From Pomacea canaliculata (taxonomy: Eukaryota; Mollusca; Gastropoda; Architaenioglossa; Ampullariidae), in NCBI RefSeq assembly GCF_003073045.1, contig NC_037593.1, forward strand, positions 20,267,027 through 20,331,026: 64,000 nt of DNA. The letters are read 5' to 3'. The notes beneath the pieces were generated by a model that saw only the letters and a program-made list of their open reading frames with translations, had not been told where the DNA came from and searched no databases. Positions within the stretch are counted from its first letter, which is position 1; the number at the start of each line of letters is the position of its first letter. Made by a program: the position numbers and the translations under genes. Of this stretch, positions 26,769-39,700 are shown piece by piece.

Positions 26769-29470
26769 CAACCGTTTCTTCAGAATCTTCTCTTGTAGAC
26801 ACATGACAGCATATAAATCTATATAATTTTCAGCCACCACCATTTCTGTGCTGCTTTAATCATCTCATTAATATCTTCCATTTCTTGAAAAAAAAAATTA
26901 AAAAGCTGGCATGTAACTTGAAACCTCAAACCTTTGAGAACAAATATTTGAAGCAGTACCTCACAGGTCTTTTGAGGAGCTGGAGAGTTTGTATAAAACG
27001 TCTAAATCTTAGAGCCTAAACAGCATTTGTCCAAATAGAAGGCTTTTTTTAAAAAAGAAAATTCTGCGCATGTAAGAGTGATAGGAAGTATGATGCTTCA
27101 GCTGCATGGATTGAAAGAGCAGATGAGTGGTGAAAAAAGAGCAAGCAAGCAACTGCCGACATGGCATTTAGATGCAGCTCCTGAGACAAAATGGATATCA
27201 AAAGTTGTGTGTTTCCATAACCATTTATATCAACGAATTTGATGACAATCAATTGGCTATAGAGAAGCAGTGATTTTGTTTTACCGGTGAAAGGAGACTT
27301 TATTTATTTGATGCTTTATAGCCACTTAATAAGAACATCTTGTGATATTGCATTTTCATACAAATAATTGCTTGATTCCTTTGTCTTTCATTTGATAATT
27401 GTGGAAATAGATATTGCCTTTTGATAAAAATGAATATAGCAAATATATATGTTTATATCAATGTCTGCCCGTGTAATGTGCATGTCTGTGGGCACATGAA
27501 AGTAAAGAGCAGTCTGCAGTCTGCTGCTTTTTTTTTTAAATTAAATTTGCTTAAATACCTCAGTGCCATCTTCCACCTCTTTCCTTCTGTGCTGTAGAAG
27601 CACCACTACCAATTATGAAGAGTTGCCAATGCAGCTCCCTATGTCAGAGTGATACTTTGACTTGAGCCATTTAATAAAATGTAGCTTAGTCCATCTGATT
27701 AGCTTATATATATACATACACATATGTACACATGTGTCATGATTGTTATCTGTCCACATTTAAAAGCAATTTTGCATAGGCCATTGCCTCTGATTAAGAG
27801 GTGAGATGAGAATCACCCATCACTGGACAAATGTAAAATTGTGGTGCAAGTTCTAGGCACAATATAGCAGACCAAATGTTCAAAGTGAGATGTATATAGA
27901 TGTTAAGACTCTCTATACAACAAGCTCTTGCCACTTGATATCTCAGAGCGACAATATTTTGTGGCAGTTAGAAAAAGGAATCTGTTTCTTCAAGTGGATT
28001 AGTGCCAAAGAGGAATGGTTATTTTCCAACAAGTACTGGTTTATTATCCACACATGAAATTATGCAGAAGGTAAATACAGTCTGACATACAATGATTTTC
28101 ATGCCATTTTTGTAAATGATCAGAAGAAGAGTTATTGTACAATGGTTGGCTTTTTCAACTGGACGAAGATCGAAAAAGTTCGTCGTATAACAGATTTTCT
28201 TATTGAAGGTATTGGACAGAACGCCCTCGTAAGTGATCTGGGTGCTCGAGCATTCGTACAGTAAAGTACTCGTACACTCAACCCTATCACGACCAGTTTC
28301 ATGGATGACAAGAACATGTAAACTTGCAACCTTGGGCTCACGTGGTCTGAACAGAAGTCACTTGGCATTCATGAATTTATGAAGAGAATAAGTAATTTAT
28401 AATGAAAAGGAACATTAAATGTTTTAGACCTCAGTTCAAGATTGGCTGGATTGATGTTTATTCTTTCTGCTTGCTTTCAAATAAAGCAAAGTTAGGTTTT
28501 GAAGTAGGCTGTTTTTTCTCTCTGTCTCTCTCCATGTTTGTCGTTTCTTTCCATTATCTCGCTCCTACTGGTAGAATAGAGGAAACTACACATTGCACAA
28601 ATTACAGGGTCTCACGTTAAATACTTGTCGGTTCAGACCCATTTATAACTGTTTTTATCGTTGAGATAAGATTGCTGATGGCATGGAAAACATTCCACTT
28701 TTGTGATTGAAATAATAGTTCTAGTCTCCATTTTGATGCGATTTTTTGCTGCCAGATCTTGGACCTATTCACGAGTGGCATCACATTTTAATCAGCTTTA
28801 AGTAGCAATAAATCACATTGACCTCACGGATTGCCTTGTTGTTGTTGACCATTGCAAAGTCCATTCTCTATGTCCCAGACTCGGCATCGGTCACTGCTAA
28901 GAACAAGTTTTGTCGAGATACTTCGCCAGAGCTTGGGGCGACTTTTCACGGCATTCAGTCCATTTTATTTAGGTACATCCTAGCCTGCCTTTTATCTGTC
29001 AGAGTTTCGATGCATTTTCTGTGGCCACTAAAGCCTAGACTTCTTTCTAAATCAAATAAATGTCCAGGTGCACTGAGAAGTAAAAAAAAAAAAACTTCCC
29101 CTTTTTTCAAAATAGCATTTAGAGTTAAGCTTTCATTGTCACCAATCTTGAAGAAACTATCCAGGAGGCTGTAAAACTCCAAAAGAAGAAAAAAATATTG
29201 TATGCTGTAGCGGTAATAACAGTCGTAGTCGAACATGGCATGCACTGTGGCTTCTTTTTCTTTTAATTAGGGACATTTTTTTCTGATCTCACGATTGTCC
29301 GTGCTATTTACTACCAGTTGATGTTTTGCATAAGATAACTCATTCTTTGTGAGCGATTAAAATGCAACGCTTTTGTGTTACGGGTAACAATGCACAGGAA
29401 AGCACGCACAATACCAGTCTTCAATTAATAAAGTCAACCTTATATAAATAATCTCTGCTTCCGTGTTGTT
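26769..29470. other. 3' flank of ABHD3 and gap before S1P lyase
   Basis: AT-rich DNA downstream of the ABHD3 stop. It contains several AATAAA signals on the + strand (27673, 28480 and about 29426), of which the first is the likeliest ABHD3 end. The genes on either side converge. No coding exon is seen. Confidence 0.4.
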
Positions 29471-29476
29471 TTTATT
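29471..29476 (-). terminator. Poly(A) signal of S1P lyase
   Basis: AATAAA on the minus strand, 193 bases beyond the S1P lyase stop codon. Confidence 0.55.
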
Positions 29477-29668
29477 TGGAATGACTCAGAGAACAAAATG
29501 TCCTCGCCATTCAAAGAGATCAGACATTATCACAATGTGAAAGTAAGTGCGAACTTAACAGACAAAAGAAGAAGCATGGCGTATTTAGAACAAAGTATTA
29601 ACATATTTCTCAAAAAGAAGTCCCACTAGAGGAAACTGCAGACATGAAGAAAGTAATGTGATCACTGT

Positions 29669-31480
29669 TCACTTAAGCGTGTAAACTTCGCTGAAGAATT
29701 CCGTGATGAAGTCGTTGATGATAGCTTTGTCCGGGATAGCGGCCATCATCCCATAAATGCCAGCAGTACCTGTCTTGCTCAAAGACTTGTTGGACTGCAA
29801 CATTTCATATGAAAAATGTTTCATACTTTCATCGCACGTGCGCACACAACTGTTTTGTCCATACGAGTACATTCTGAATTTTTTTTTCGATTTTAGCCGA
29901 AGAACTAAATCGATGTGTGTGTGCGGGGAGGAGGGAGAGAGGAAGGGGTGAGTTAACGAAGGGAAGAGGCTTGGTAAATAAAACAGTGATTGGTCGTGTA
30001 TTTTTTAAAGTTATTAAATTACTTATAATTGCTGACTCTATAGGTTGCATTTCCTTCGCTTGTCTCTACCAGTCACGTGACAGATTGGTGAGCGATCGCT
30101 TTACAATGTGCGCCACAGTGTCCATCTAGTTTTTCTTGTTTATATTGATGGTTTAAGACTGCTGATATTAGGAAAAAAAAGCACACATCTTCGGCCTATG
30201 TCAACAGCAGTGAATTATGGATGTCATAAGAGCCCCTGTTTTCGCCTAACCCTGACGAGAAGAAAGCAAAGTCTTCGACTAACCTTTACTTGGTCAACGC
30301 TCAGTGCCAGGTCTGTCAGCAGAGCAGATGCCGAGTGCTTGTGGTGAGGGAGGATGGAGCAGTGCACGCAGTCCGGATTTTGTTGCCTCTCCATCTTCCA
30401 CCCTGCACGTGCGAGTGCGAATGGAATTATTGTGCGTGAATGCGTGCCGAACAGTTGCGGTGTTGAACTGTCTACTTGCACATTCACACACTGTCTTCTA
30501 AGTCGTCGTGTTCGTCTTTTGTTTCTTCAGAAGTATTTCTGTACTGTGGGAATTCTTGTGTTCTGTCTGTGTGCGTGTGCAGACGTGAAATGAAGACTAA
30601 AAATAGGTTGTAACCTTTCGTCTCCATGACGTCAGCGACGGCGAGAATGTTCACATCCGGGGTATTTGAAGTGATAGCAAAGCAAGTCATGTGGGGCTGA
30701 CCTACGATGGTCAAGCCCTGCAACAAACGAGACAAACAGCTTTTTGTGCTCGACAATACACAAATAAATGAAGTTAACAATCTCGATAACTTTATTGCGC
30801 CATAACGAAGTTTAATTGCCGAAAATCAACATGTCAGATTTTTTTAAAAGTGTATTCAACGTCTCTGTGGTTGCCACAATTGGTTTTTCTTTTAAAAGAA
30901 GGAATAACCCTCATATAGGTTTTATTTATAAATATATACATATCGGATCAGCAGCCAGAATGAGGTAATAAAAGCATAAACTCTGTGTGTGTGTGTTTGC
31001 GTGTGTGTGTGAACAAAAGGTTCACCCGCGTGTAAGGCATCTTGGACATCGAGGCTCATGCTTACATCTATCTTGTGCACACCATCTTTCAGCATGTTGG
31101 TGATGTCCATCAGATCCTTCGCTTTTTCCAGGAAGCCCTCCTGCCCAAGACACTGGAGAGACGCCCATGCGGACGCGATGTTAGCACCTGTGATGTATGA
31201 ACACCTGAGTTGATTTTGTGTTCCATCTTTAGAATCAAGTGCTTAATTAGAGCATAAGCCGAATTTTTTTTTTCAACAAGAAAACAAAGTGTTTTACCCA
31301 CCGGGTCGGGTACCAGCCATTGACGGTGATCCGTAAAGACCTCCAGGCCATTCGGAGTATGTGAATATCTGATACTTGCGAAGTTCCGAATTTCTGTACA
31401 CGATAGCGCTCGCTCCCTAAAATACATTTGAGTGAGGGGTTAGGGCACAGGTGTATGAGGTGCCTACAATAGCCTGTGCG

Positions 31481-31549
<69 letters not shown>

Positions 31550-34500
31550 GCACAAGATGAGCCTTAAGGTTGTTTTGAAAGTCCCTTATGCCCAGGTATG
31601 CTGGCGTGGTAAAGGTCAGCAACAGAATGCAAGGAATGTAATATGTATCTATCGTTCACCTTTACACAATAGCCATACTTATGCAGGTCAGCTGAGATTG
31701 ATGTTACTCCCGGGCACCGAAAATCCCATTTGGGTACTGGGTAACCCAGTTTTTCTATCCTGCCGATAAAAGGATGGATATTACAAAGTATTAACATACA
31801 CAATTGAAAAGGAGACGCAGGGACGAGAGCACATGAGTGTCGTTAATGTCATCACTGTTGTCATTGTTTGTGTTGGTTTTAGACTGTATTGTAAACTTTC
31901 GAGATGCAGTTCATTTGACAATGATCCGAACTCTAATTATTTTGTGGATAGTCCTTCTCAACTGACCGTAACACTGACATTACACGTTAATGATCATTAG
32001 TTAAGTAATTATCAAAACAGACCCAACATCAACCGGAGGATAGGACAGTAAGGGAGAGATAGCAACAAGATGAAGCATGGGGATCTCGACACTTACCAAG
32101 GGAGCATGAAGCCCCCAAAGCAGGCGTCGACGTGGAGTGGAAGTCCATACTTCATAGCCAAGGTGGACAACTCATCTACAGGGTCGACAATTCCGTGGCA
32201 AAATTGAGGGGCAGAACAGGTCAGCAAAATTGTATTTGGACTGATCATCTGAGAGATAGAGAGAGACAGAAGTTTTCAAAATCGCTGGGTGGTCACAAAT
32301 TAACATCTAACATCACAAAAGCACGAAGATTGTACAACTGAACTGCACGCAGTAAGCTCCTCAAGTATACGTCTTCCTACTTTTCTGAAAGGTTTTTCAC
32401 CTCTTATAAGATCATTTCTCAAAGCATGTGGAAGTATTCTCTGGAAACGAGAAATGAACAACATGCACTGTCTGTATATATATATATATCGTTTCTGAGC
32501 ACGTACCCTAGCATTTACAAGAACTATTTTTTTTAAATCCCTTATTAATTTCCCAAAGCCACCAGTGCAAAAACTCTAGTGTTTTGTAGAAAGAAAGTGC
32601 AGTGAAGAGGCAATATAAAAGACAGATGACATCTTTATTGTTGATTACTGTACGTGATTATTGATTACTATGGTGCTTTATCTCATTTTCTTAAATTTCT
32701 GATATATTAACTATCTCCTCCAATACATATGTGAAAGTTAAGCTGATTTAAAGTAAGTTCTTATTGCAATCTCTTTCGATTAATAAAGAGGCCGAAATAG
32801 AACAAGACCACTGACTTGATCCAGTGGTAGTTGCTGCCCACCTGTTCCATCTTCCTCACGTCAGCCTTATAGTCAGGGCCCACAGGCACGTGTTTGATTG
32901 TCAGACCAAAATAGTGAGCTGCTTTGGCCATTACTGGATGTTGGGTCATCGGACACACCTGTTGCACAAATTTCACGACTGGGTGTCACTTTATTGACAA
33001 AGCACTCGTTTTAATCCGTTGACCCTTGTTTGCATTTTATAGTTTACTTTCGCAGCACTTCTTACCAGATTACAACCATTGCTGAAGAGTGTACAAATGT
33101 TATTTAAGACAATGGTATTTTCTCATTTCGCTGATTGGGAAACACTATGTTGATTAGATAGTGGTAACGCGGAATATTGGACAATGAACAACCATAGCAG
33201 GAGAGAGAGAGAGATAAGCGAATAAAAGAAGAAGAAAAAAAGACAGAAATGAATATCGCTATAATGAATTTCTAGATTCGCTCAATGTACTGCTGAACAA
33301 TTATTGTTTTATCACCAGGTAGTACTCACAATTTCTGGGCAGAGAATGTGAGGATACAGCTTGCGAGCCCGGTCTCGATATGTCTTCACCGCCATGAGAA
33401 CGCTCTCCGTGCCACCGGAAGTGAGGAAGCCTGTCGTCTCGTTGTCACCGTTCAGCATGGACGAGGTCATGCTGATAACCTCGGTCTCCATTTGCCTGTT
33501 AAAACCATCCAACGCCCTTTTATTAGTTTCAAAATCACTATCATGATCTATTTACCTTTAGGAGGAGAGAACAGTAAATAACAAAATTCACACAAAAGAA
33601 GCTTCGCTTCGTTCCATTTCGTTTAGAAGAATTTTTTTTTTTTTTAGTAGTTCTTAGGACTGACCTTAAGCACGGGTAGATCATGGGATTCAGGGCGTTT
33701 TCATGTAGAAAAGCCAGGTGAAATTCGCGAACAAGTTTCTCGTGGTCTTCTGAGAACTCCAACTTTTCTGTGAACATGGTGTCAATATTTGCAAGATAGT
33801 GAACTGGAAGAGACAACGCTTCATTCTTCATGATTAACTTTTTATCTCATCGTCCCTCTATCCATCTGACTGTCCATCTTTATATCTCTCGCTTATACAC
33901 ATCGCACACGTGCACAACCACAACAGGTCAACACAGCCACACACCTGTAAACATGTTGAAAACATCCTTCTGTATGGCGTAGTGGTCGTCGTTAAGGGTG
34001 TAGGAGTAGGCGAATATCTTCCCCTCCTCGTGGTCTAACTCTTTTTCTTTCATCTCTCGCATCTTTCGCAGCAGTTCGTCACTAGGCACACCTGCATGGC
34101 AAAAGTAATTTTCTTAGCATTCACTAATTTATGTTTTCATCCCAAGTGCCTAAATATTACAGTGCGCTTGCTCTCCTTTTCTATTTTTGTGTATCTCGTT
34201 TTCTACTAAATAGAATGACATGAGTTATTGACCTGAGTTTATCTTTATTATTAATTATTAAATTAAAAAAAGAAATAAAGATAAATTATTTAAGTAAAAT
34301 TACTTGCACTAGAAAGAAGACGAGAAGAAGTCATTTTCTCACCACTAGTATAGTTTTTTTTTTCGAACTATCTGTATAAGAGCACCGCAGAGTGAATGAG
34401 CAAAGAAGTCTCAAATCTTTTTTCTCTATCTTACCTTTCTCTGGAATGGTGATCTTGAGCCGCTGGCCATTGCCTCCTCCGATGCTGGACTGATGGACGA

Positions 34501-34672
34501 ATTTCACGGCCTCGTTTCTCAGCACGTAAGCCAGCACATCAGTCACCCCGGGTATGTTCTTCACCCCGATCAGAACGACCCGCAACAGTTCTCGAAGCCC
34601 GCCTCGAATGTACACGCCGATGAGGGAAGCGATGAAAAAAGAGAGGAGAAGATGTTCGATGAGGAGCAGCAT
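29669..34672 (-). CDS. SGPL1: Sphingosine-1-phosphate lyase
   Basis: Twelve coding exons in transcript order: 34672-34435, 34091-33945, 33803-33665, 33495-33330, 32958-32842, 32248-32097, 31759-31660, 31416-31302, 31187-31066, 30717-30615, 30402-30284, 29794-29669. They give 547 residues; human SGPL1 has 568. The enzyme is an ER membrane PLP protein that splits sphingosine-1-phosphate into hexadecenal and phosphoethanolamine, the exit step of sphingolipid breakdown. Residues 2-24 are a membrane segment ([20 protein letters not shown]). The PLP fold shows TSGGTES (residues 200-206), [23 protein letters not shown] with the PLP lysine at Lys347, and [15 protein letters not shown]. The end reads [12 protein letters not shown]. 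All phases agree. The start is the first ATG in an open frame after weak acceptors (CTCGAG, TTCAG); the human protein has about 40 residues ahead of the membrane segment, so an upstream coding exon may be missing. Confidence 0.94.
31481..31549 (+). repeat. (ATT)23 microsatellite
   Basis: Twenty-three perfect ATT units in the 243-base S1P lyase intron between exons 31759-31660 and 31416-31302. The array fills more than a quarter of that intron. It is uninterrupted, which suggests recent growth and likely length variation. Confidence 0.95.
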
Positions 34673-36223
34673 GCTGAATTCTCGAGCCCCCGACAAGGGT
34701 TGGGTTTTACAGTAAGAATAACACTGGTGTTGCACAGTTGAAAAGCGAACTCACATGTTTCAAAGTTCACAAGACCGTGAGTGGTTTCCAAATTATTCTT
34801 GTAAGAACGATTCTGTTCCCTAGTTATAACATATGAAGGTAAATTCTAGAACGAGGATGAGGATGGTCGTTTAGAGGATGCCCGTCATGCACATTCCTGA
34901 ACATCAAGAGACGAAGGAGCCTCTAGTCATGTCAGATCGAGCTCGGCAATTAATATTTTTAAACTAAAAAGCACTGCACGGTGGGCGTGATCCAAGAAAT
35001 TAAAGTTCAAGGGTTGGTTGATAACTGTATAACCTTGACTTGCACCGAGGGATAACTCGGGTCTTGCCTGAGGTGACGTTGTATTATCTCCCTTCAGATA
35101 CTGCCTCATGACCAGAACAAGATAGGACATCGATTGATATGTCTATCTCCAACACTAAAAAAAAGAAAAACTTTCTTGACAAACACTGAAGCTTATGTGT
35201 AGGCTGTTATATTGTATTTGTGTTTGCTAGAACATCTCTTTGTCAAATAGCAGTTCTCTGTGTAATACAGGCACATTCGCAAACACACATGAACATTCAC
35301 TCGCGCATGCACGCACGCACAGAGTGAGAGAGACCGACTGAATGAAGAGGACCTCAGCGCTTCTGTGCAAACTCGACTTATGGATGTACCCAGGCTTCCT
35401 AAAAAGCTCTGTAAAGATTTAATGACAACTTAATCCAGAGCAAAAGCAAAAGTGCTGCATGGATCGTGCGTGCTGCATGCAGCTGACAGCCGCACGCATT
35501 GTCTGCGCACGTCACCGCTTATCGACGGAATGCGTGTGACGGCGTGCGCACACAATACGTCAACTGTTCGTCGCCTATCTTTACAAACGTATTTTCTCGG
35601 AGCAAGTGCGTTTCAAACCACCGATAATTACATCTATGCTGATAAGTGCTGCAAATCTTGAGTAACTTCGGAGAAAACAAACATAGCTGCATGTTTGTGG
35701 AATCAAGAAGTTGGCCACATTCTGAAGTCAAGTGTAGATTTTCTTCCTCGCTCACTGTGTCTACTTTCTGTACGACTGAGGAGACCAGAAATCATCCTGA
35801 ATTAATGAGTTTTTGTCGTTGACTCGTGCCTCTAATGTACCAGAATTCTGAATTCTTTTCATCTCAGTCACTGTTGTTTTTCACTCCTTTTCTCTTTCCT
35901 GCTTGTTGTGATCGTGATTTACAGGGTTATGTTTATTTGCAAACCGAATGCCACCTTGATGTTTATTTTTCAGGAGAACACTTTAACTTCCTTCCCTAAC
36001 TGCCACAACGACCAGACGACATCCTTACGCCTGGAACAGAAGGATGAGGAAGCAAAGTTACCTGGATCTTCTTTCTTTCTGGGAAAATCCTTATGCCTTG
36101 ATGAGGCTGGTTGTGTTCGCAGGTAGTTAACATAATATCCAACCATTCAACGTCAACTAGAATTATTCTTCGTTCTGTCACAAGTCCAACACTCTCCCGA
36201 GTTAGAATGCTAGTAGGTAGAAG
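34673..36223. other. Divergent intergenic region: S1P lyase (-) and CUB gene (+)
   Basis: The two genes point away from each other. The region should hold the S1P lyase promoter and any 5' exon. The most promoter-like stretch is CpG-rich DNA at about 35460-35570 with a dyad (separate entry). No exon with a recognisable product was found. Confidence 0.4.
35504..35550. promoter_or_regulatory. CpG-rich dyad, candidate promoter element
   Basis: TGCGCACGTCAC at 35504-35515 faces an imperfect inverted copy, GTGACGGCGTGCGCA, at 35536-35550. The surrounding 100 bases are unusually CpG-rich for this window. The half sites resemble CRE-like ACGTCA and NRF1-like TGCGCA words. It lies 0.8 kb upstream of the S1P lyase start and 0.7 kb upstream of the candidate CUB-gene start. 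Its function is inference. Confidence 0.3.
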
Positions 36224-36367
36224 ATGTATACACGACGCAGGCGAGGAAAATCAGGTTCCACGTGGCATAAGTGGTTGTTGTTCTTGTTTGCCTATTTTTG
36301 TCACACTTGGAGATCAACTCGAGAGAAAACTGGCAGTCATCTGCAAAGTGTCCACAGGTCAGTACAG
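36224..36367 (+). other. Candidate first exon of the CUB gene (signal peptide)
   Basis: An ATG opens a frame with a basic start (RRRRGKSGSTWHKW) followed by a hydrophobic run (LLFLFAYFCHTW), as in a signal peptide or signal anchor. It could end at donor GTTAGT after 36367 (phase 0) or GTCAGT after 36357 (phase 2). The phase-0 donor joins the CUB frame only if the next exon uses an inner acceptor at 36779-36780. The link is therefore plausible but unproven. Confidence 0.3.
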
Positions 36368-36763
36368 GTTAGTGTCGAGAGGCGTCGTCGACGGTTAGAC
36401 CCTCCTTAGTTCCTGGAGGACCTGGGACCGTAGTTATGAAGCCAGGGTAAGGCTCTTCCCCAGGACAAAATGGGGAACGCAAGGAAGTTTTTCCAAAGTT
36501 ATAAAGCAGTGTGAAGACCCCGAGGGCACTACTTCCTGTTATTTTATCCCAGGGTATCTTTGTCACCGAGTTATAACTACGATTCCATGGGTAAAACAAC
36601 ATCTGCGGGGTCTGGACACTGCTTTATCATTTTGGAAACCAGACGCTTGTCCTTGTTCCCCAGTTTTCCCCCATTCGTTGGATTTTGAAGTCAACACGAA
36701 GCGCTGTATGCTATTTTCGTATCTCTTTAATACTTGTTTCTTTGACTCTTTGGTGATTTTCAG

Positions 36764-39700
36764 GATGGTTTTGGCAACAGACAGGAGCACCACACATCTT
36801 GGCGAATGCTGTGCCAAAGATTCTGGTGACACCTTGGTATCCCCAGCCTTATCCCACGTAAGTATCTAAACAGTCTCTGCATCAAGATAGAAATCCTAAA
36901 TGGCGAAGGCCCCAACACCCAAAACATATGAACACACACACCGCTAATTGGTAATTGGTGTAAAGAAACTTTCTCCTGTTTCCAAATGCATGCTGGTAAG
37001 TGAGCGGTGTCCTCTATTTCTCCCTCTCTCTTTCTCTTGCCCTCTGTCTTTCTCTCTTTCCCTCTTTCTGTCTTTCACTCCGTCTTTCTCTCTCTCCCTG
37101 CCCTCCACTTCTTTCTTTCTCCATCACTTCCGTCTCCTTTCCGCATTTTTTTTTTAATTTGTCAAGCGAAGATTATTTTTTATGTTTATTTTAAGTGCCA
37201 CTTAGTTTTAACAAATTTTACTTAGCCTTATTTGTTTTCATTTTGTTTTAAGAACTCGTGTTATGATAAAGGTGAACATAAAGAGTCCTGTCTCGATATC
37301 AAGATAGATCTCTCGTCCCATAATTCCGAAGTGGTAGGGCATGTGGAATGCGAAGCACAACCCTCCCCTTCTATAGCCTTTACCTCCCTTGATAAATGAA
37401 GTACCCATTCCTTTTGCAAACTTTACCTCTCGTGATAAATGTATCCTTTTTCTGGAAAGTCGCTGAGCTAGCAGGTCCTGAACCAGCGATTTTCTGTTCC
37501 ACATCATAGCACCTGGCCACTTTCTGGATTAGAGATTAACTTTGCTGCTTTGTTTAAGTGCCCCTGTTGTTTAATTTTATTTTTAGTGTCTGCGCGTTAT
37601 GAATAAAATGTACTTCTCCTTGTCTGCTCACCTTGCATAGCATACTTATTGATCTTTTGCTATCAATCACAAATCGTCCTGTGGCTCCTGTGTGTACAGA
37701 GGTACACTAATTATGGCGATTATCGAGTCTTTGGATGGACACGAGCACCTGCAGGTGCAGGTGAATAACAGTGACCTGCCACCGCGCTATCCCAACGGAA
37801 GCTGCTCCGAGGAACGCTTGATGCTGTACGAAAGTAGGTTGGCTGCCCCGTGTCCCCGAGGAACGCATGTTACTGTACGACAGTAGGTTGGCCTCACCCT
37901 ATCCCCGAGGAGCTCTTGCTGTTGAACATCAGTAGGTTGGCCTCACCCTGTCCCCGAGGAACCCTTGCTGTTGTACATCAGTAGGTTGGCCGCACTGTGT
38001 CCCCTCTTGCGCTAGAGACGAACAGTCATCTTCAACCTAGCAGAGGGAGCAAGGACATTGGAGCTCGAACTCATCTCACCTAAGAACTTCCCCAGCGACA
38101 CGAGACGGACTGATTCCTTACTTGTGACTGATCAAGCATCTTGTGATGAGAACCTCTATATTAACAGTCCACAAAAAATTGTTTTCTCAATCTCAGCTGA
38201 ACCTCCTCAAGTTTCATAGCTGAGAAGGAAAACATGTTGTATACTTCATATTAATGTTATACAATTGACTGCTGACCACGCGTTTGGCATTTAAAATATC
38301 TGTTAGTTCTGAACTGACCTGCACTAAACGAGAGAGAGAGAGAAAAAAAAAAGAAAGAGAGAGAATGGCAGAGAGCAGAGATAATGAGAAGGGGGCTGAG
38401 AGAGAGTGCGTGTGGAGATAGAGAGAAAGTAGGGAAAAAGCGGAGAAGGAATATAAATACATAAAAACAACTACTATATTTGCTATTTTTTAAAGTTATG
38501 CCAAACAACCGCAAAATTATTGAACTTTGCGGGAATGAGACGACAACTATTAAAACGAACAACAAGATTATGTTGAGGTTTTATTCAACTGAGATCAACA
38601 CCAAATACTCAGGCTTCATCATCTACGTTTTCGCTGGTGAGTGGCTATCCTCCTAATCAATTTAGAAACCATCTCACATTAGTGAATTTGTTTGCGTGTC
38701 TGCAATGTTTGTGGAGCAGGCTGCAAATGACGGAAATGATCGTACACATGCCCTTGTCTCGTTTTTATTTTAATATAAAATTACAATTATTTCAGAAACG
38801 GAATGCTTTAAGTTCATCACAACTCTGAACATTTAAGAAGAAAGTTTAGATCGAATACTTGTGTGATATTATGATAACATTAATGTTGATTTGTTTGCAG
38901 AAAAGAAATTTATGGAGAAAATGACGATGGGCATATACTTCCTGTTTATGGCTGTTGCCTTCATCGCTCTGATCATCTTATTCGCGCACCAGATGCGGAC
39001 GAGCAAGCTCAAAAAAAGCGACATGTTTGTCTTCCCTAAATGCTTGATTATAGTTCTTTACCACAATTAACTTTGATTCCATTAAAAGAAAGGCAAGCGA
39101 AGTTGATTAAGTGACTAATTTTATTTCACTGCTCTACCCACTTCATGCTGATAATGAAACCCAAAATGATTTCCACCAGGACACATTTACGTAGTCCAAA
39201 GATACAAGTTCATACTTGAACTCGATGAAACGTGTTATTATGATGCATGTATGGCATGTGTTGTGAACTGCACGTGGTTCCTGTCTTAGCTGGAATGTTC
39301 TGCACATCCTGCCCATGGCCGCCAGAGGACGACCCTTAGTGAAGAGCGGCAGTGACTATGCCTTCCAAGATGATCTCAAAGTCCGACCTCTCGAACCCGG
39401 CACCGGGTCCTTCAGGAGGGCCATGAGGTCGGTGCTTGCGTATTGAACACTTGTACGTGACCAACGCCGTGTCACGTGACCTTTGCATGCACCTATCTCG
39501 TTGCAGATTTGTGATAGAAAGAAAACCACACATAATTCATGTCTGATTGTGTGTGTGTGTTTTTGTTTTTTTTTTTTTTTTTTTTGTTTTTTACCATTTA
39601 AGTTTTTTAGCGTTTCCAAAAATATTCATGAAAGTGATGACGATGATGCGGACAAGACAGTTATCAAGAAACAATGAGTGTGAATAACGATGATAATTGA

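Noticed and set aside
31476-31769. Poly-Leu and poly-Asn open frames
   Set aside because: They are translations of the (ATT)n microsatellite.
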